A stretch of DNA of 64,000 bases from positions 62,001 through 126,000 of IMG/VR virus record IMGVR_UViG_3300027668_001405; one strand, given 5' to 3'. This document shows positions 26,575-34,731 of this stretch, piece by piece. The translations under genes and the position numbers were made by a program. The notes below the pieces were generated by a model. That model was given only the letters and a program-made list of their open reading frames with translations, was not told the origin of the DNA and searched no databases. The stretch's first letter is position 1. Each line of letters begins with the position of its first letter. Source of the stretch: a virus.

Positions 26575-27007
26575 GCTCTTCTTCTTGCATTACTATTTGT
26601 ACCTTAACAAACAAGCTAGCAACAAGTCCACACAATGTAGTTAACAATGCTGTACTCATACCACTTGCCATGTCTGTGATAACTTGTTTCATACTATCAA
26701 CATTACTTGGGTCAATGTTAGCAAAACTACTTCCTAGCATTAGCATGAAACCTATTACAGTTCCTACCATGCCTATAGTCATGCACGACTCTGCCATAAA
26801 GAACGGCAGATCTAAATTAATTTTTTGTTTGAAATTACGGTAACCTACTATCAGTGTAGCTGTTGCCCATATGGTTATGATTACAAAGCTCAACTTGGTT
26901 ACATCATTGTCTATAAGAAATTGGATAGCATCAAAATATACTGCTATACCTACGGCGATTGCTTGCACAACTGCAATTAACCACCAGATTAAAAACGTTC
27001 TATTCAT
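26567..27007 (-). CDS. MotA/TolQ/ExbB-like proton channel protein
   Basis: 146 residues with spans near 6-24, 38-56, 76-92 and 118-138. GMVGTVIGFMLML and ALLTTLCGLVAS match the two conserved channel helices of the ExbB/TolQ/MotA family (G-T-V-x-G and T-T-x-x-G). Paired with the ExbD-like gene directly downstream. Would use proton flow to drive motion of its partner in the periplasm. Confidence 0.75.
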   Translation of the reverse strand: MNRTFLIWWLIAVVQAIAVGIAVYFDAIQFLIDNDVTKLSFVIITIWATATLIVGYRNFKQKINLDLPFFMAESCMTIGMVGTVIGFMLMLGSSFANIDPSNVDSMKQVITDMASGMSTALLTTLCGLVASLFVKVQIVMQEEEHG

Positions 27008-27026
27008 CTTAGTCCCTCTATATTAT

Positions 27027-27302
27027 TTACCTAATATTATTAGATAAACGCATCAGCATAGCCTGCTTTTCATCAAGCAGTAAGTACACTTTCATTGGTG
27101 TATCATCTGAAATACAACAACGTTCTAACTCACTCCATATTTCTGTAACAGTACCAATAGCGGCCTTGCTGTTACCTACGAAGAAAATCTTCTGGTCTTG
27201 ATACTCTTTTACTACTTGCTTTATATAGGCGGGAGTGCCCGTCAGTTTAAAAGATATTAAATTACCCATGTGTTCCGGACCATTTTCAATAGTCAGTTTC
27301 AT
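27027..27302 (-). CDS. Unknown phage protein
   Basis: 91 residues from the ATG at 27302 (a GTG one codon earlier is possible). Alternating beta and helix by eye (FKLTGTPAYIKQVVKEY; KVYLLLDEKQAML). It sits after the clamp-loader pair, the place RegA has in T4, but shows no clear similarity to RegA. Confidence 0.55.
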   Translation of the reverse strand: MKLTIENGPEHMGNLISFKLTGTPAYIKQVVKEYQDQKIFFVGNSKAAIGTVTEIWSELERCCISDDTPMKVYLLLDEKQAMLMRLSNNIR

Positions 27303-28212
27303 CACATAATACCTTCGCTAAGAATTTGCTATTAGTAATTAGTTTCAATCTTGTAAACTCATCTGCACAGACAAAGGTATCATAAAACGTATTATACAGT
27401 TCTATGTTAGGTTGGATATGTAGTTTTTGTTCACATATGTATTTATAATAATCCTTACTAGTATCCTTGTTTAGAAGTTTATCCATGTATATTATGTCGT
27501 CTTGTATCTCAACTACATCACTAATGTCTTCATCATCAATATTGAATTTAAATTCTTTAACCCATTTCTTTGTGACAATTTTATTCATAGAAGCTAGGCC
27601 TCTAACAATTGCCATCTCTGCAAGTGATACTGGCTTCTCGTCTAGCCATAGTTTAGTATCTTCTAATGGACCATCAATTTGTTCAGCTATTTTAGTTAGC
27701 ACTGTGTCGTAGCTAATATCTTCATCTACTGATCCAAGATCAAATACACGCTTTAGTTTGTTTATATTACTTGCACATATTACGTTCGTACTTCCATAAT
27801 TAAAACGCTTGTTCCAATCCCAAATATATAATGCACCAGTTTGTCTTACTAAAAACTTAGGTTGATCATCTGGTAGGTTTATGTTGTACGTGCTGTGTGG
27901 TAATACAAATTTAAAATGACTGTCGAGTAAAGGTAGATCTTCTATGTCAGTACAAGGCTTTAAGGCCTTATTTAATAGTCCAATGTGATCTGGTGCCAGC
28001 TCTAGAGCTTTAAGGTTTTTGTGAATGTTGCTAGGGCCAATTACATCTTCCCCATCTTCATTTTTAAAATAGGTTTGTTTATTCCACATGTCATCTAAAC
28101 TCTGTGGAAACGCACCCATGTCATGAGAGTAGGTCAGCAAGTGATCTAATACACTTGACTGCCCACACGCATTTCTATGATTTATGTTTACTAGAAGATT
28201 ATTTATTGCCAT
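27286..28212 (-). CDS. Unknown protein following clamp-loader gene
   Basis: 308 residues from the ATG at 28212, which overlaps the stop of the gp44-like gene (ATGGCAATAAATAA); a TTG seven codons earlier is the alternative. The position directly after gp44 is that of gp62 in T4, but at 308 residues it is much longer than the 187 of T4 gp62 and I see no conserved motif. Late part is helical and acidic (NIDDEDISDVVEIQDD). Confidence 0.6.
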   Translation of the reverse strand: MAINNLLVNINHRNACGQSSVLDHLLTYSHDMGAFPQSLDDMWNKQTYFKNEDGEDVIGPSNIHKNLKALELAPDHIGLLNKALKPCTDIEDLPLLDSHFKFVLPHSTYNINLPDDQPKFLVRQTGALYIWDWNKRFNYGSTNVICASNINKLKRVFDLGSVDEDISYDTVLTKIAEQIDGPLEDTKLWLDEKPVSLAEMAIVRGLASMNKIVTKKWVKEFKFNIDDEDISDVVEIQDDIIYMDKLLNKDTSKDYYKYICEQKLHIQPNIELYNTFYDTFVCADEFTRLKLITNSKFLAKVLCDETDY

Positions 28213-29131
28213 TAAGTGTTCTACTGATTTCAATCAATGTAGCACTTAGGTTAATCTCTGGATCGGCTACCTGTGTATGCTTAATCATGCCTTCGCGAAT
28301 TGCAAGTACACAACTATCATATGTGAAGTCGTCATGTGTATATAAATCCAAGTTCTTGTATAGCCAAGTAAAGATGTCATTGTATTCATCTGCCCTTGCA
28401 CTGCCTACAATAAGTTTACGTGCATCTTGTATCTTACCTGCTCTAAACAGTTCTACCATGTTAACACGCCACTCGCTTGTACTTCCACCATCTTCTGGTA
28501 GTAGTAGCTTGTTATCAACAATAGTCATTTGCACTGTGTTAATAGTTTTACGCAAGTCTGGATAGTTTGCACGAACCATTGCATCTAATGTTTCTAAGTC
28601 AAAGTCAACTTTATTGTCTGCAAGTATTTCAGCAACCCGTACTGTAAAGTCTGTTTGGTCTAATGATTCAATGTGGAATCCTTGACACCTACTGTGTAAT
28701 GCAGGAATAATCATGTTAGGATAGTTACACGTTAAAATAAATCGTACACTGTGATGATACTGTTCCATAACTCCACGCAATGCCGCTTGACCTTCTGGAC
28801 TAATATGATCAGCCTCATCAAGTAGAATAACTTTAAAGTCACCCCATGGCATAGTTTCACTAAACGCTGAAATCTTCTTACGAATCATTTCAACACCATT
28901 GTCTCGACTAGCGTTAATGTAAAGTACATCTGCTGGTTCTAGGCCCAACTCTTTAATTAGTACTTTAGCTAGTGTAGTTTTACCTGTGCCAGGACTACCA
29001 CTAAACAATAGATGAGGAATGCCTTTATCGTCAATCCAGTTTTGCACTTGCTTACGCTGTGCTTCATCTTTAAATACGTACTCTTTTACATTGTCTGGTC
29101 GATACTTTTCAACCCATAAATCTCTAGCCAT
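28199..29131 (-). CDS. 44: Sliding-clamp loader large subunit (gp44-like, RFC-type AAA+)
   Basis: 310 residues (T4 gp44 is 319). Walker A GSPGTGKT at 45-52, Walker B VILLDEAD at 101-108, sensor 1 ILTCNYPN near 132, and SRC arginine finger at 147-149, all in RFC small-subunit order. The N-terminal LWVEKYRPDNVKEYVF is the classic RFC opening. It loads the sliding clamp onto primed DNA for the polymerase at 53009; the clamp gene itself is not in the window. Confidence 0.92.
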   Translation of the reverse strand: MARDLWVEKYRPDNVKEYVFKDEAQRKQVQNWIDDKGIPHLLFSGSPGTGKTTLAKVLIKELGLEPADVLYINASRDNGVEMIRKKISAFSETMPWGDFKVILLDEADHISPEGQAALRGVMEQYHHSVRFILTCNYPNMIIPALHSRCQGFHIESLDQTDFTVRVAEILADNKVDFDLETLDAMVRANYPDLRKTINTVQMTIVDNKLLLPEDGGSTSEWRVNMVELFRAGKIQDARKLIVGSARADEYNDIFTWLYKNLDLYTHDDFTYDSCVLAIREGMIKHTQVADPEINLSATLIEISRTLNGNK

Positions 29132-29133
29132 CT

Positions 29134-29295
29134 TTAATCAATCTCCATTAGTTTTTCGTCTTCATCATCATAAGGTACCTCAGGGTTTAAATCCTGTACT
29201 TCTTGTTGTGTATAACAGCTTGGGTCTTTAATACCGTACTTGTTCATCATACCAAGTGCCCATGTAGACACGTCATCTCTAGTTTTAAAAGTCAT
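29134..29295 (-). CDS. Small acidic phage protein (53 aa)
   Basis: 53 residues, MTFKTRDDVSTWALGM start and a strongly acidic tail (YDDEDEKLMEID). Preceded by AGAGGTAAC at good spacing and by a sigma-70 promoter at 29325-29353, and it ends 2 bases before the clamp-loader start. Function unknown. Confidence 0.65.
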   Translation of the reverse strand: MTFKTRDDVSTWALGMMNKYGIKDPSCYTQQEVQDLNPEVPYDDEDEKLMEID

Positions 29296-29324
29296 GTTAC
29301 CTCTATGTTTCATTGTTATAGTTT

Positions 29325-29353
29325 ATTATACAGTAATATGACACTAAAGTCAA
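29325..29353 (-). promoter_or_regulatory. Sigma-70 promoter before clamp-loader operon
   Basis: Minus strand TTGACT (29348-29353), 17 bases, TATAAT (29325-29330). Expected start of transcription near 29318 gives a leader of about 23 bases for the 53-residue gene. No CAAGA-NN-TCTTG repeat in the spacer. Confidence 0.75.
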
Positions 29354-29505
29354 TCACTGATAATTTTGGTTTCCCAATTCTCAGCACAATCTTCTGCATA
29401 TCTTTTACTATGACCTTGACAGTCACGTATATGAACAAGTTTGCCTTCTTCATCATACATCTCTACAATGTATGATTTTACTTCTTTAACTATCGCTTTT
29501 CTCAT
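29350..29505 (-). CDS. Small phage protein (51 aa)
   Basis: 51 residues, beta-hairpin look at the start (IVKEVKSYIVEMYDEEG), two Cys. Overlaps the upstream coiled-coil gene by 20 bases, and its end overlaps the -35 box of the next promoter. Function unknown. Confidence 0.55.
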   Translation of the reverse strand: MRKAIVKEVKSYIVEMYDEEGKLVHIRDCQGHSKRYAEDCAENWETKIISD

Positions 29506-29674
29506 TTTGTTTGATCCGTTCTTGAATCAGCACATGTTGTTCTTCAATTAGTTTACGTTGTCGTTCTAATTCAAGGTACTGTTCTTCGATGTCATCTAAA
29601 CGTTGTTTCTTAATATCCGGAAATTGCAATACATTATCATCCATCCATTTAGACTTGAAAACTTTATCTGTCAT
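29486..29674 (-). CDS. Small coiled-coil protein
   Basis: 62 residues from the ATG at 29674, inside the end of the upstream gene. Residues 15-58 form a charged heptad-like helix (DDIEEQYLELERQRKLIEEQ). Unknown role; overlaps neighbours on both sides. Confidence 0.6.
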   Translation of the reverse strand: MTDKVFKSKWMDDNVLQFPDIKKQRLDDIEEQYLELERQRKLIEEQHVLIQERIKQNEKSDS

Positions 29675-29906
29675 CTTGCTTATCTTTCTTTGCTGGAAAT
29701 TGTGAAGGGAATGCTCTTTCAAGCATATCTGCGATCATTATGATCAATACAGTCGCCCAACCTAATGGACCTGCTACAAACAAGTAAGTAAACATTTGCC
29801 AATTCTTTGCTTCCTTACCTACATGTTTCTTTGCGTACATAATTATACACATAAACCAAACTATTGCAACTATTATACATAGTAGCATCATTGCATATTT
29901 TTCCAT
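29664..29906 (-). CDS. Small two-span membrane protein
   Basis: 80 residues, hydrophobic segments at about 5-25 and 40-62, charged C-terminal tail (PAKKDKQDDR). Part of a run of small genes after prs; unknown function. Confidence 0.6.
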   Translation of the reverse strand: MEKYAMMLLCIIVAIVWFMCIIMYAKKHVGKEAKNWQMFTYLFVAGPLGWATVLIIMIADMLERAFPSQFPAKKDKQDDR

Positions 29907-29907
29907 T

Positions 29908-30117
29908 TTACCACCATCCTAATGTTCTACCGTTGCCGGCTATAATTGCCATACAAGTTGCAACGTGTAGTACTATCCAAAATGTTCTAAACGCTAGTGC
30001 CTTTTTAACATCACTTTGGAGAATAGGCAAAAATTCTGGCTTGTCCTCGTCTGTAATCCCAATTGGCATACCTACTGTTCTAGCCCATACTTTTAAGAAT
30101 CTTCGTTGCCCACTCAT
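29908..30117 (-). CDS. Small membrane-associated phage protein
   Basis: 69 residues with one hydrophobic segment near residues 45-62. Starts on the stop codon of prs (TAATG). Function unknown. Confidence 0.55.
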   Translation of the reverse strand: MSGQRRFLKVWARTVGMPIGITDEDKPEFLPILQSDVKKALAFRTFWIVLHVATCMAIIAGNGRTLGWW

Positions 30118-31064
30118 TAAATCTTATGTGTAAACAAACTGCTTACACTTTCTTCATTACTTACTCTTCGAATTGCTTCACCAAACATAGTTGATACACT
30201 TACTACTCGTGTTTTCTTACAATTGCTTGGACAGCTAAATTCAATACTATCTGTAATAACAAGTTCTTCAAGAGCACTGTCTTCTACTTTCTGACATGCT
30301 TTATTAGTCAGTACACCGTGTGTGATATAAGCTCGTACACTTAATGCACCTGCGTCCATAATTGCTTGTGCGGCATTACATAACGTTCCACCACTATCAA
30401 TAATGTCGTCTACTAGAATAGCATGTTGTCCTTCAACAACACCAATCAACCCCATAACTTCACTCTCACCAGCTCGTGGTCGACGTTTGTCTACAATAGC
30501 AATATCACCACCAAACATATCTGCAAATTTACGAGCTCGTACTGTACCGCCTGCATCAGGACTTACAAATACTGTACCAGCACTAGTGTCTACATTATAT
30601 TTAATATCTTTTGCGAATGCAATGCGTGATGTTAAATCATCAACAGGAATATCAAAGAAGCCCTGTATCTGTCCTGCGTGTAAATCCATTGTAAGGATTC
30701 TATCTGCACCGGATTCAGTAATTAGGTTTGCTACTAGTTTTGCTGTAATAGGTGTGCGACTTGCACTTTTACGATCTTGTCGAGCGTAACCAAAGTAAGG
30801 GATAACTGCTGTGATACGTCTAGCACTGCTACGTTTAGCGGCGTCTATCATTATCATTAGTTCCATTAGGTTGTCGTTAACAGGTGTACTTGTTGATTGT
30901 ATGATGAAAACATCCTCGCCTCTAATGTTTTCGTTAAACTCAACACTAGTCTCGCCGTCTGGAAAAGACTTAATTTCAGCTGGTACAAGTGTCGCAAAAC
31001 AATGGTCCGCAATTTTGGTTGCCATTTCAATGTTACTGTTGCCTGCGATTATTTTCATCTTCAT
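30117..31064 (-). CDS. prs: Ribose-phosphate pyrophosphokinase (PRPP synthetase)
   Basis: 315 residues, the standard bacterial length. It makes PRPP and AMP from ribose 5-phosphate and ATP. Seen: ATP loop [10 protein letters not shown], the metal and ribose-phosphate region [14 protein letters not shown], and the PRPP loop [12 protein letters not shown]. No truncation. Together with RpiB (33468) and Apt (34728) it forms a route from ribulose 5-phosphate to AMP. It has its own promoter at 31104-31132. Confidence 0.95.
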   Translation of the reverse strand: MKMKIIAGNSNIEMATKIADHCFATLVPAEIKSFPDGETSVEFNENIRGEDVFIIQSTSTPVNDNLMELMIMIDAAKRSSARRITAVIPYFGYARQDRKSASRTPITAKLVANLITESGADRILTMDLHAGQIQGFFDIPVDDLTSRIAFAKDIKYNVDTSAGTVFVSPDAGGTVRARKFADMFGGDIAIVDKRRPRAGESEVMGLIGVVEGQHAILVDDIIDSGGTLCNAAQAIMDAGALSVRAYITHGVLTNKACQKVEDSALEELVITDSIEFSCPSNCKKTRVVSVSTMFGEAIRRVSNEESVSSLFTHKI

Positions 31065-31103
31065 TCAGTTCCCATTCTCTTTGATTGTTTGTAAGTTATG
31101 TAT

Positions 31104-31132
31104 ATTATAGTATACTTTAGGATGCTTGTCAA
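31104..31132 (-). promoter_or_regulatory. Sigma-70 promoter of prs
   Basis: Minus strand TTGACA (31127-31132), 17 bases, TATAAT (31104-31109). Placed between the clpP terminator and prs. Confidence 0.82.
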
Positions 31133-31153
31133 TAGCTATTTCAAACTATTTGG

Positions 31154-31189
31154 AAAAAAAGCTACAGCAAACAGGCCGCCTGCTGTAGC
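31154..31189 (-). terminator. Rho-independent terminator after clpP-like gene
   Basis: GCTACAGCA (minus strand) pairs perfectly with TGCTGTAGC, a 9-bp stem with an 11-base GC-rich loop, followed by seven T on the minus strand (31154-31160). The clearest terminator of the window. Confidence 0.9.
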
Positions 31190-31199
31190 CAATAATTAA

Positions 31200-31841
31200 C
31201 TAGTAAGTGTCAACTATTTTATCTGCGATACCGTGTTTTACCGCTTCTTCTGCACTTAACCATACATCTTCTGCAGGTAGTAAGATTTCTCTGATTTTCT
31301 TTTCAGGTAATCCTGTGCAACGTTTATAGTGTTCTATCATACGTGCTGTTGATAGTTCAAACTCTTTAACACGTGCAAATAGTTCGTGTTCTTTACCTAC
31401 TGAACCCCAACTATATTGGTGTGATAAGATACTTGTATTTCGTGTTAAAATACGTCTACCCTTTTCGCCTGCCATAAATGCAAGCACTCCACATGATGCA
31501 ATCATTCCTAAGCCAACTGTCTTAATTGGTATAGCTGATCCTTTCATAGTATCAATCATACCAAAAGCGGCATGTACTGATCCTCCAGGACTGTTAATAA
31601 TCAGTGTTAGTTCATTAGGACGCTCACTATCTGGTAGTAAGTTTTTCTCAATAATCCATTGAACTACGGGTTTTGTTGTTTCGTAAGTAAACCCATCTGC
31701 AAAGTAGTATACACCTGCATCCCACATCATTTGTCCAGGTTGCTTTGGTTGTCCTAATGGTGCTGGCTTTGCGCCTGCTGGACCACCTTCTAGGGCATCG
31801 CCCATTTGTGCAATTGCACTTTGTAATTTATCAAAATCCAT
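31200..31841 (-). CDS. clpP: ClpP-like serine peptidase
   Basis: 213 residues. After a 35-residue Pro/Gly/Ala-rich lead comes the ClpP core: INSPGGSV, GMIASCGVLAFMAG with Ser116, LSHQYSWG with His141 and AEDVWLSAEEA with Asp192, forming the catalytic triad. Such phage copies may work with a host ATPase on host or phage proteins. Followed by a strong terminator. Confidence 0.88.
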   Translation of the reverse strand: MDFDKLQSAIAQMGDALEGGPAGAKPAPLGQPKQPGQMMWDAGVYYFADGFTYETTKPVVQWIIEKNLLPDSERPNELTLIINSPGGSVHAAFGMIDTMKGSAIPIKTVGLGMIASCGVLAFMAGEKGRRILTRNTSILSHQYSWGSVGKEHELFARVKEFELSTARMIEHYKRCTGLPEKKIREILLPAEDVWLSAEEAVKHGIADKIVDTY

Positions 31842-31897
31842 TTATATTCCTTGTTTAATTTTAAAGTTGTTTACGACTTATCTCGTCGCCTTAATTG

Positions 31898-32275
31898 TTA
31901 ACCTACTGCGACACGACTAGTGTCATCTGATGGTCGTTTACGTACTGACTTTGGAAGTATTGCAATTGTATTATCTTCCATTGGGTTAGTGTCATTTACT
32001 GCTAGGCACTCGTCGTTGTCAATTAGATAAAGTTTTAAATCTTCGTTAATCTTTAGTCCATTACTCCAACGTCCATGTGCAACCATGACGTACTCACCTT
32101 CTTTAATAAAGTCAATTTCTGACCCAACACTGTATACCTTAAACCAACGTGGTCTAACTGCATTCTCAGTAGCATCTTTTTCTGTAAGTATAATGCCACC
32201 TTGTGTTGTTATTGTTTGATCTGGCTTATCAATCATCTCTGCCAAAATCTTATTTTTTGTTGCTTTAACTATCAT
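31898..32275 (-). CDS. GroES-like co-chaperonin (gp31-type role)
   Basis: 125 residues. The core resembles GroES: KNKILAEMIDKPDQTITTQGGIIL as the first strand plus mobile loop, then a VYSVG strand, KEGEYVMVAHGRW, and a late LYLIDNDECLAV, the IxxDEILAV-like end of GroES. Extended by a 25-residue tail. Could replace host GroES on GroEL for capsid protein folding, as T4 gp31 does. Call by pattern only. Confidence 0.6.
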   Translation of the reverse strand: MIVKATKNKILAEMIDKPDQTITTQGGIILTEKDATENAVRPRWFKVYSVGSEIDFIKEGEYVMVAHGRWSNGLKINEDLKLYLIDNDECLAVNDTNPMEDNTIAILPKSVRKRPSDDTSRVAVG

Positions 32276-32278
32276 TGT

Positions 32279-32650
32279 TTACTCCGTTTCAATGTCTTCC
32301 ATTGTTCCATCACTGTACTCAACCTCAAAATACTGACTTCCGTTATCTCTGGTTCTTGCAGTACGTGATACTTCTGTTACTTTCGTAGCAGTCTTCTTAG
32401 CAGGTTTGTCTACGGGCGTAGTGTCTGTCTCTGGCGCCTGTATACTTACTGGTTCTGTTACACCTGGCACTGTCTTGTCATAGTACTTATTAGCAATATC
32501 TTCTCTTGATATTTCTACGTTGTTTCTATTATCAATAATGTCGCCACGTGCATTCATGTTCAAGTTGCTTACTGCCCTTGTGTTTTCATGTTTTGCCGCC
32601 AATGCTGCCATATCTAGCACTTGGCCTTTAGCTGTTTTTACTCTTTTCAT
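32279..32650 (-). CDS. Unknown low-complexity phage protein
   Basis: 123 residues, basic N-terminus, a Thr/Pro/Lys-rich middle (PETDTTPVDKPAKKTATK) and an acidic end. The last 25 residues (NGSQYFEVEYSDGTMEDIE) look like a small beta element. Function unknown; lies between the GroES-like and DnaE-like genes. Confidence 0.55.
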   Translation of the reverse strand: MKRVKTAKGQVLDMAALAAKHENTRAVSNLNMNARGDIIDNRNNVEISREDIANKYYDKTVPGVTEPVSIQAPETDTTPVDKPAKKTATKVTEVSRTARTRDNGSQYFEVEYSDGTMEDIETE

Positions 32651-33153
32651 TTTAAGAACTCCTTGATATCAAGTTTATATTTTATGCTATCTATGCGATG
32701 CACACCTAGCAAGTACAGGCAGTAACTAGCTACACTACTACCTCTTCCCACGCCTAGTACTATGTCATTTTTATCACAAGTATCAACTAGGTATTTTAGG
32801 AATTTTAACACAATTACCATGCCTCTGTTTTCATATTCAAGAAGCTCGGTATATACTCTGTCACGTTGCTGTGCTGTAGTACAACGTTCCATTAACATCT
32901 CATTTATATTTATGTTCAAATATTCGTCGGGCATATTCCATTTACGCAAACATTCCTCAACATATGTATCACTGTTATCTTCGTAGTCTGCATTAACCAA
33001 TTCATCTAGGTCAAATGTTTCACACCACTCGTTATAAGTGTTAATTGGTGCAACATCGTCCATAATAACGTTATTTACATTACTACCGCTTAGCCAGCCG
33101 TCAACAATGTCCTGTTCGGAAATAACGTATTGCTTATTTTTGTTCATATGCAT
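32647..33153 (-). CDS. Fragment-like protein with a DNA polymerase III alpha (DnaE) motif
   Basis: 168 residues. The last 65 residues match the start of the DnaE palm region: VYTELLEYENRGMVIVLKFL, then VLGVGRGSSVASYCLYLLG and IDSIKYKLDIKEFL, which follow the DnaE pattern GPGRGSAAGSLVAYLLG...LLFERFL. The protein stops before the PDxDxD catalytic segment, so it cannot polymerise. It may be a relic or may bind nucleotide or a partner. The phage has its own family B polymerase. Confidence 0.65.
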   Translation of the reverse strand: MHMNKNKQYVISEQDIVDGWLSGSNVNNVIMDDVAPINTYNEWCETFDLDELVNADYEDNSDTYVEECLRKWNMPDEYLNININEMLMERCTTAQQRDRVYTELLEYENRGMVIVLKFLKYLVDTCDKNDIVLGVGRGSSVASYCLYLLGVHRIDSIKYKLDIKEFLK

Positions 33154-33165
33154 CCTACTATTATA

Positions 33166-33471
33166 TTACTTTTTGGCATAAAAGTCAAGCATTTCTTTAA
33201 TTGATTCTGCCTCTGGTATTTCTTCTGGTAGTATAACTTCGCCAATTTCTAGCACTGATCCATCTATTTTATCATTTTTCATCATAGCTGTTTGCACGAT
33301 CTGGTTCTTGTGATCTCTAATTAAGTCAATAAACAAATTAATTTGATCTAACATCTCACCACTCATCTGTGCTTTGGCAGCGGCTAGTACCTTCTTAAGC
33401 ATTTGCTTTTCAAATTCAATAGTCTCTTCCATTGTAAGTGTTTCAAGTGCTTTATCTTTGTAATTAATCAT
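33166..33471 (-). CDS. Unknown helical phage protein
   Basis: 101 residues, mostly helical with heptad-like stretches (IEFEKQMLKKVLAAAKAQM). No known domain. Overlaps the rpiB stop by 4 bases. Confidence 0.6.
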   Translation of the reverse strand: MINYKDKALETLTMEETIEFEKQMLKKVLAAAKAQMSGEMLDQINLFIDLIRDHKNQIVQTAMMKNDKIDGSVLEIGEVILPEEIPEAESIKEMLDFYAKK

Positions 33472-33914
33472 CTCATCATGTCCACTCGTTTTTGGTGTCT
33501 TCCACCTTCGAACTTTGTAGTAAAGAATGTTTTAATTATGGACTTAGCTTTTTGTAAACTAGTAAAATCAGCACCCAAGCATAATACATTTGCATCATTG
33601 TGCTTACGTGCCATTTCAGCTTCTTTTTCTGTTCTACAAACTACTGCTCTTACGCCCGGTACTCTGTTAGCTGTAATTGAAACTCCATAACCTGACCCAC
33701 AAATTAAAATACCTACATTTGATGCTTTACTAGATATTTCAATAGCTAGCTTGTTTGCAATTATAGGGTAATCTGTTTTAACTTCTGTGTGTGGTCCAAC
33801 ATCGTAGAACACAGAGATATCAAAAGTAAGATCTTTATCAATTGGAGTTAACCATTTTGATAATTGGTCTTTAAATTCATAACCTCTATGGTCTGAAGCA
33901 ATGCACAAATCCAT
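33468..33914 (-). CDS. rpiB: Ribose-5-phosphate isomerase B
   Basis: 148 residues, normal for RpiB/LacAB. N-terminal IASDHRGYEFKDQL phosphate/active loop, catalytic Cys72 in LICGSGYGV, and KHNDANVLCLGA. Interconverts ribulose 5-phosphate and ribose 5-phosphate. Supplies the substrate of Prs encoded upstream in the same direction. Confidence 0.92.
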   Translation of the reverse strand: MDLCIASDHRGYEFKDQLSKWLTPIDKDLTFDISVFYDVGPHTEVKTDYPIIANKLAIEISSKASNVGILICGSGYGVSITANRVPGVRAVVCRTEKEAEMARKHNDANVLCLGADFTSLQKAKSIIKTFFTTKFEGGRHQKRVDMMR

Positions 33915-34322
33915 CTAGATATCTCCGTCCTGACGGTTTTCACTATAGTATGCATCAAAGTCACCACCTGGGTAACGTGCTTTAAGTTTGTCAATGTTCA
34001 TTTGAATAACTTCATTTGGATCAATTTTTAGTGCCATGCACCCTTGCATCCAATACCACATTACATCGCCTAGTTCACGTTGCATATGATAAATGTTGTC
34101 TTCGGACATTGGCTTACCTTGAAACATAGCTTTTTTAACTATCTCAGTAAACTCTCCGGCTTCTGCACCTAGTCCACAACTTGCGGTTAGTAAACGTGGC
34201 ATATCCACGTTCTTGTTTAGATCGTTCCAGTTAGCAATAAACGCATCATTGTTTTTGCTTTGTTCACTGGTAACGGCATCTACGAATTCTTCGTACTTCT
34301 TTAGATCAATTTGTTTAGTCAT
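33915..34322 (-). CDS. MazG-like nucleotide pyrophosphohydrolase
   Basis: 135 residues from the ATG at 34322 (an ATG 36 bases earlier lacks a better site). It has GLGAEAGEFTEIVKKAMFQ (E-x-x-E) and RELGDVMWYWMQ (E-x-x-D), the metal-binding pattern of the MazG superfamily. Hydrolyses (d)NTPs or ppGpp-like nucleotides; common in marine phages. Confidence 0.85.
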   Translation of the reverse strand: MTKQIDLKKYEEFVDAVTSEQSKNNDAFIANWNDLNKNVDMPRLLTASCGLGAEAGEFTEIVKKAMFQGKPMSEDNIYHMQRELGDVMWYWMQGCMALKIDPNEVIQMNIDKLKARYPGGDFDAYYSENRQDGDI

Positions 34323-34335
34323 TTTACTCTCTCTG

Positions 34336-34731
34336 TTATTTAGATACGTTAACTTCACTAGCTAACTTATACGCTGAGTCATTAGCTTCTATTTTATCCA
34401 TATCAAAGTTTACGCTTTCTCCACATCCACAACTACTGCTTGATGCTGGATTAACTACTTCTAACATGGTACCCATAAGGTCTTGTTTTAGTTCCAGTGT
34501 CGTTCCAAATAAGAACATAATGCTTGCACTGTCAACGGCCATTTTGTGCCCGTTATCCATTATTATAACATGATCTGCTTTAGTGTCAAGCTCTGATTCT
34601 TCTTTTAATTTCCATTCATAACTAAATCCTGCACAACCACCGCCACGTAATCCTAATACAGGAACTTTGTTTTCGTTCATTTCACTTATATTAGTTAAGT
34701 GGTGCATTGCTTTGTCTGTTACTTTTATCAT
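34336..34731 (-). CDS. IscA/HesB-type iron-sulfur carrier
   Basis: 131 residues from the ATG at 34731, which overlaps the apt stop by 4 bases. Cys33 in GGGCAGF and Cys101/Cys103 in SCGCG are the three conserved cluster ligands of A-type carriers (IscA, ErpA, SufA). About 20 residues longer than usual at the C-terminus. Delivers [4Fe-4S] clusters to apo-proteins; part of the Fe-S set of this block. Confidence 0.92.
   Translation of the reverse strand: MIKVTDKAMHHLTNISEMNENKVPVLGLRGGGCAGFSYEWKLKEESELDTKADHVIIMDNGHKMAVDSASIMFLFGTTLELKQDLMGTMLEVVNPASSSSCGCGESVNFDMDKIEANDSAYKLASEVNVSK

Noticed and set aside
25975-27007. Zorya-type ZorAB defence pair
   Set aside because: The ExbB-like protein is far shorter than ZorA, there is no OmpA-like domain in the partner, and no ZorC/D/E genes follow.
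27027-27302. Assignment as RegA translational repressor
   Set aside because: Position resembles T4 order, but no similarity to RegA can be seen.
27286-28212. Assignment as clamp-loader small subunit gp62
   Set aside because: Only the position after gp44 supports it; length and sequence do not match T4 gp62, so it is left unnamed.
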